NCBI GenBank assembly: GCA_021740045.1
Contig: JAIPAP010000049.1
Span: 1 to 32,525 of the forward strand
Reading direction: 5' to 3'
DNA: 32,525 bases
Source of the DNA: Bacteroidales bacterium
GTDB taxonomy: Bacteria; Bacteroidota; Bacteroidia; Bacteroidales; JAIPAP01
Shown here piece after piece: positions 31,746 to 32,525 of this stretch; positions within the stretch are counted from its first letter, which is position 1; every line of letters begins with the position of its first letter. The notes under the pieces are model-generated. The model had not been told where the DNA came from and searched no databases. It was given only the letters and a program-made list of their open reading frames with translations. A program made the position numbers and the translations under genes.

Positions 31746-32525
31746 ATGACGGCAGTAAACGACAATTCAAAAACGGCAAAGCCAACCATCGGGATCATTG
31801 GTGGCTCGGGACTGGAAAAGCTCAATATTTTTGAACACTCACGGGAAGTATTCATACAAACCTCATTTGGTGAACCTAGTTCGCCATTGATCACAGGAAC
31901 TATAGAAGGGAAAGAGGTAGCCATTCTCTCGCGTCATGGAAAAGATCACAGCATACCCCCCAGCCAGATCAATAACAGGGCTAATATCGCAGCGCTGCAA
32001 AAATACGGCTGTACTCATATTATCACATCAACAGCATGTGGTAGTCTCCGGGACGAAATTGGCAGGGGCGACATGGTGATCCTGGATCAGTTTATCGACT
32101 TTACCCGTCATCGTAAAATAAGTTTCTTCGAAAATTTTGAGGAAGGAAAGCTCCAGCATGTCAGCATGGGTGAACCTTTTTCAGCAGAATTGAGGGATTA
32201 TATCGAAAAATCGGCCCAAAAGCTTAACCTGTCCTATCATCCAAAAGGGACGGTTATCACCATAGAAGGACCCCGCTTTTCAACCCGGGCCGAATCGAGA
32301 ATGTTTCGCCAGTGGGGCGCCGATGTGATCAATATGAGCATAGCCCCCGAGGTGATCCTGGCCAATGAGATAGGAATTCCCTATGCATCGGTTGCCCTGA
32401 GCACCGATTATGATGCCTGGAAAACCGATGAAGAACCGGTTTCATGGGAGGAAGTGCTGAAAGTTTTTAAGGAAAATGTAGCCCATGTTACAAACTTGCT
32501 GATGGATGTAATTAAAAGTATGTGA
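31746..32525 (+). CDS. mtnP: S-methyl-5'-thioadenosine phosphorylase
   Basis: This cytosolic enzyme splits methylthioadenosine with phosphate into adenine and 5-methylthioribose-1-phosphate, for polyamine by-product and methionine salvage. The 259-aa protein has the PNP/MTAP family 2 layout: IGIIGGSGLEKL at the N-terminus (phosphate loop serine), LSRHGKDHSIPPSQINNRANIAAL, STACGSLRDEI, TIEGPRFSTRAE, NMSIAPEVILANE and STDYDAWKTDEEPVSWEEV. The last segment, with Asp residues at the purine site, favours 6-aminopurine (MTA) over guanosine or inosine substrates. The stop codon TGA is the last codon of the window (32523-32525), so the gene is complete. It is divergent from ccsA with a 228-bp gap; a 7-of-8 -7-like element, TAGGTTTC, lies at 31632. 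Confidence 0.93.
   Translation: MTAVNDNSKTAKPTIGIIGGSGLEKLNIFEHSREVFIQTSFGEPSSPLITGTIEGKEVAILSRHGKDHSIPPSQINNRANIAALQKYGCTHIITSTACGSLRDEIGRGDMVILDQFIDFTRHRKISFFENFEEGKLQHVSMGEPFSAELRDYIEKSAQKLNLSYHPKGTVITIEGPRFSTRAESRMFRQWGADVINMSIAPEVILANEIGIPYASVALSTDYDAWKTDEEPVSWEEVLKVFKENVAHVTNLLMDVIKSM

Noticed and set aside
1-32525. CRISPR array, tRNA, rRNA, toxin-antitoxin or phage defence genes
   Set aside because: I looked for regular direct repeats with spacers, cloverleaf features and defence families and saw none. The only tandem array is the 7-bp repeat.

Overview
The window looks like a piece of a Bacteroidota chromosome, probably a free-living or marine Bacteroidales/Marinilabiliales-type organism (the rank below phylum is inference). 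The signs are a SusC/SusD pair, two type IX secretion (T9SS) C-terminal sorting domains, a RicT/PSP1-family protein, a propeller/Y_Y_Y/HTH regulator, several matches to the Bacteroidota -7 promoter consensus TAnnTTTG, and mostly weak Shine-Dalgarno sequences.

Layout. 1-917 (+) is the C-terminal part of the NAD(P)H-hydrate repair enzyme Nnr, cut by the window edge. It faces a convergent, secreted 528-aa protein of unknown function (1022-2608, -), followed by a Mth938-like protein (2864-3256, -) and RicT (3435-4451, -). A gap of about 860 bp holds a possible gene remnant and a terminator. A sugar:proton symporter (5309-6769, +) follows, with a 7-bp tandem repeat directly behind it, and then a convergent pair of terminators.

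The core, 7204-26630, is a minus-strand polysaccharide utilisation locus. In transcription order it contains: a membrane-spanning propeller/HTH regulator (23691-26630), a promoter region, a GH3 beta-glucosidase lipoprotein, SusC, SusD, a PKD surface glycan-binding lipoprotein, two GH16 endo-beta-1,3-glucanases (one lipoprotein, one T9SS cargo), a 1034-aa multidomain non-catalytic binding protein, and a 427-aa two-domain binding protein with a T9SS tail. The likely substrate is laminarin or a related beta-1,3(-1,4)-glucan: GH16 enzymes cut it at the surface, SusCD imports oligosaccharides, periplasmic GH3 releases glucose, and the nearby MFS porter could carry glucose into the cytoplasm. The regulator would sense oligosaccharides in the periplasm. 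Hairpins between some genes may set enzyme-to-transporter ratios.

The right end holds separate housekeeping or stress genes: a DUF2520 Rossmann protein (-), a divergent encapsulated-ferritin/encapsulin iron-storage pair (27840-28982, +), a CcmF/CcsA-type cytochrome c assembly protein (-), and methylthioadenosine phosphorylase (31746-32525, +).

The least conventional observations are: (1) a tandem C-terminal module shared by the 528-aa and 1034-aa secreted proteins, present where a T9SS tail would be expected; (2) a nearly identical 163-residue domain in two adjacent genes; (3) nine 7-bp tandem repeats behind the symporter; (4) short motifs spaced in multiples of 11 bp upstream of the GH3 promoter; (5) long palindromes inside the locus; (6) a very strong Shine-Dalgarno before the encapsulin gene. 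No CRISPR array, rRNA, tRNA, transposase or phage gene was seen.
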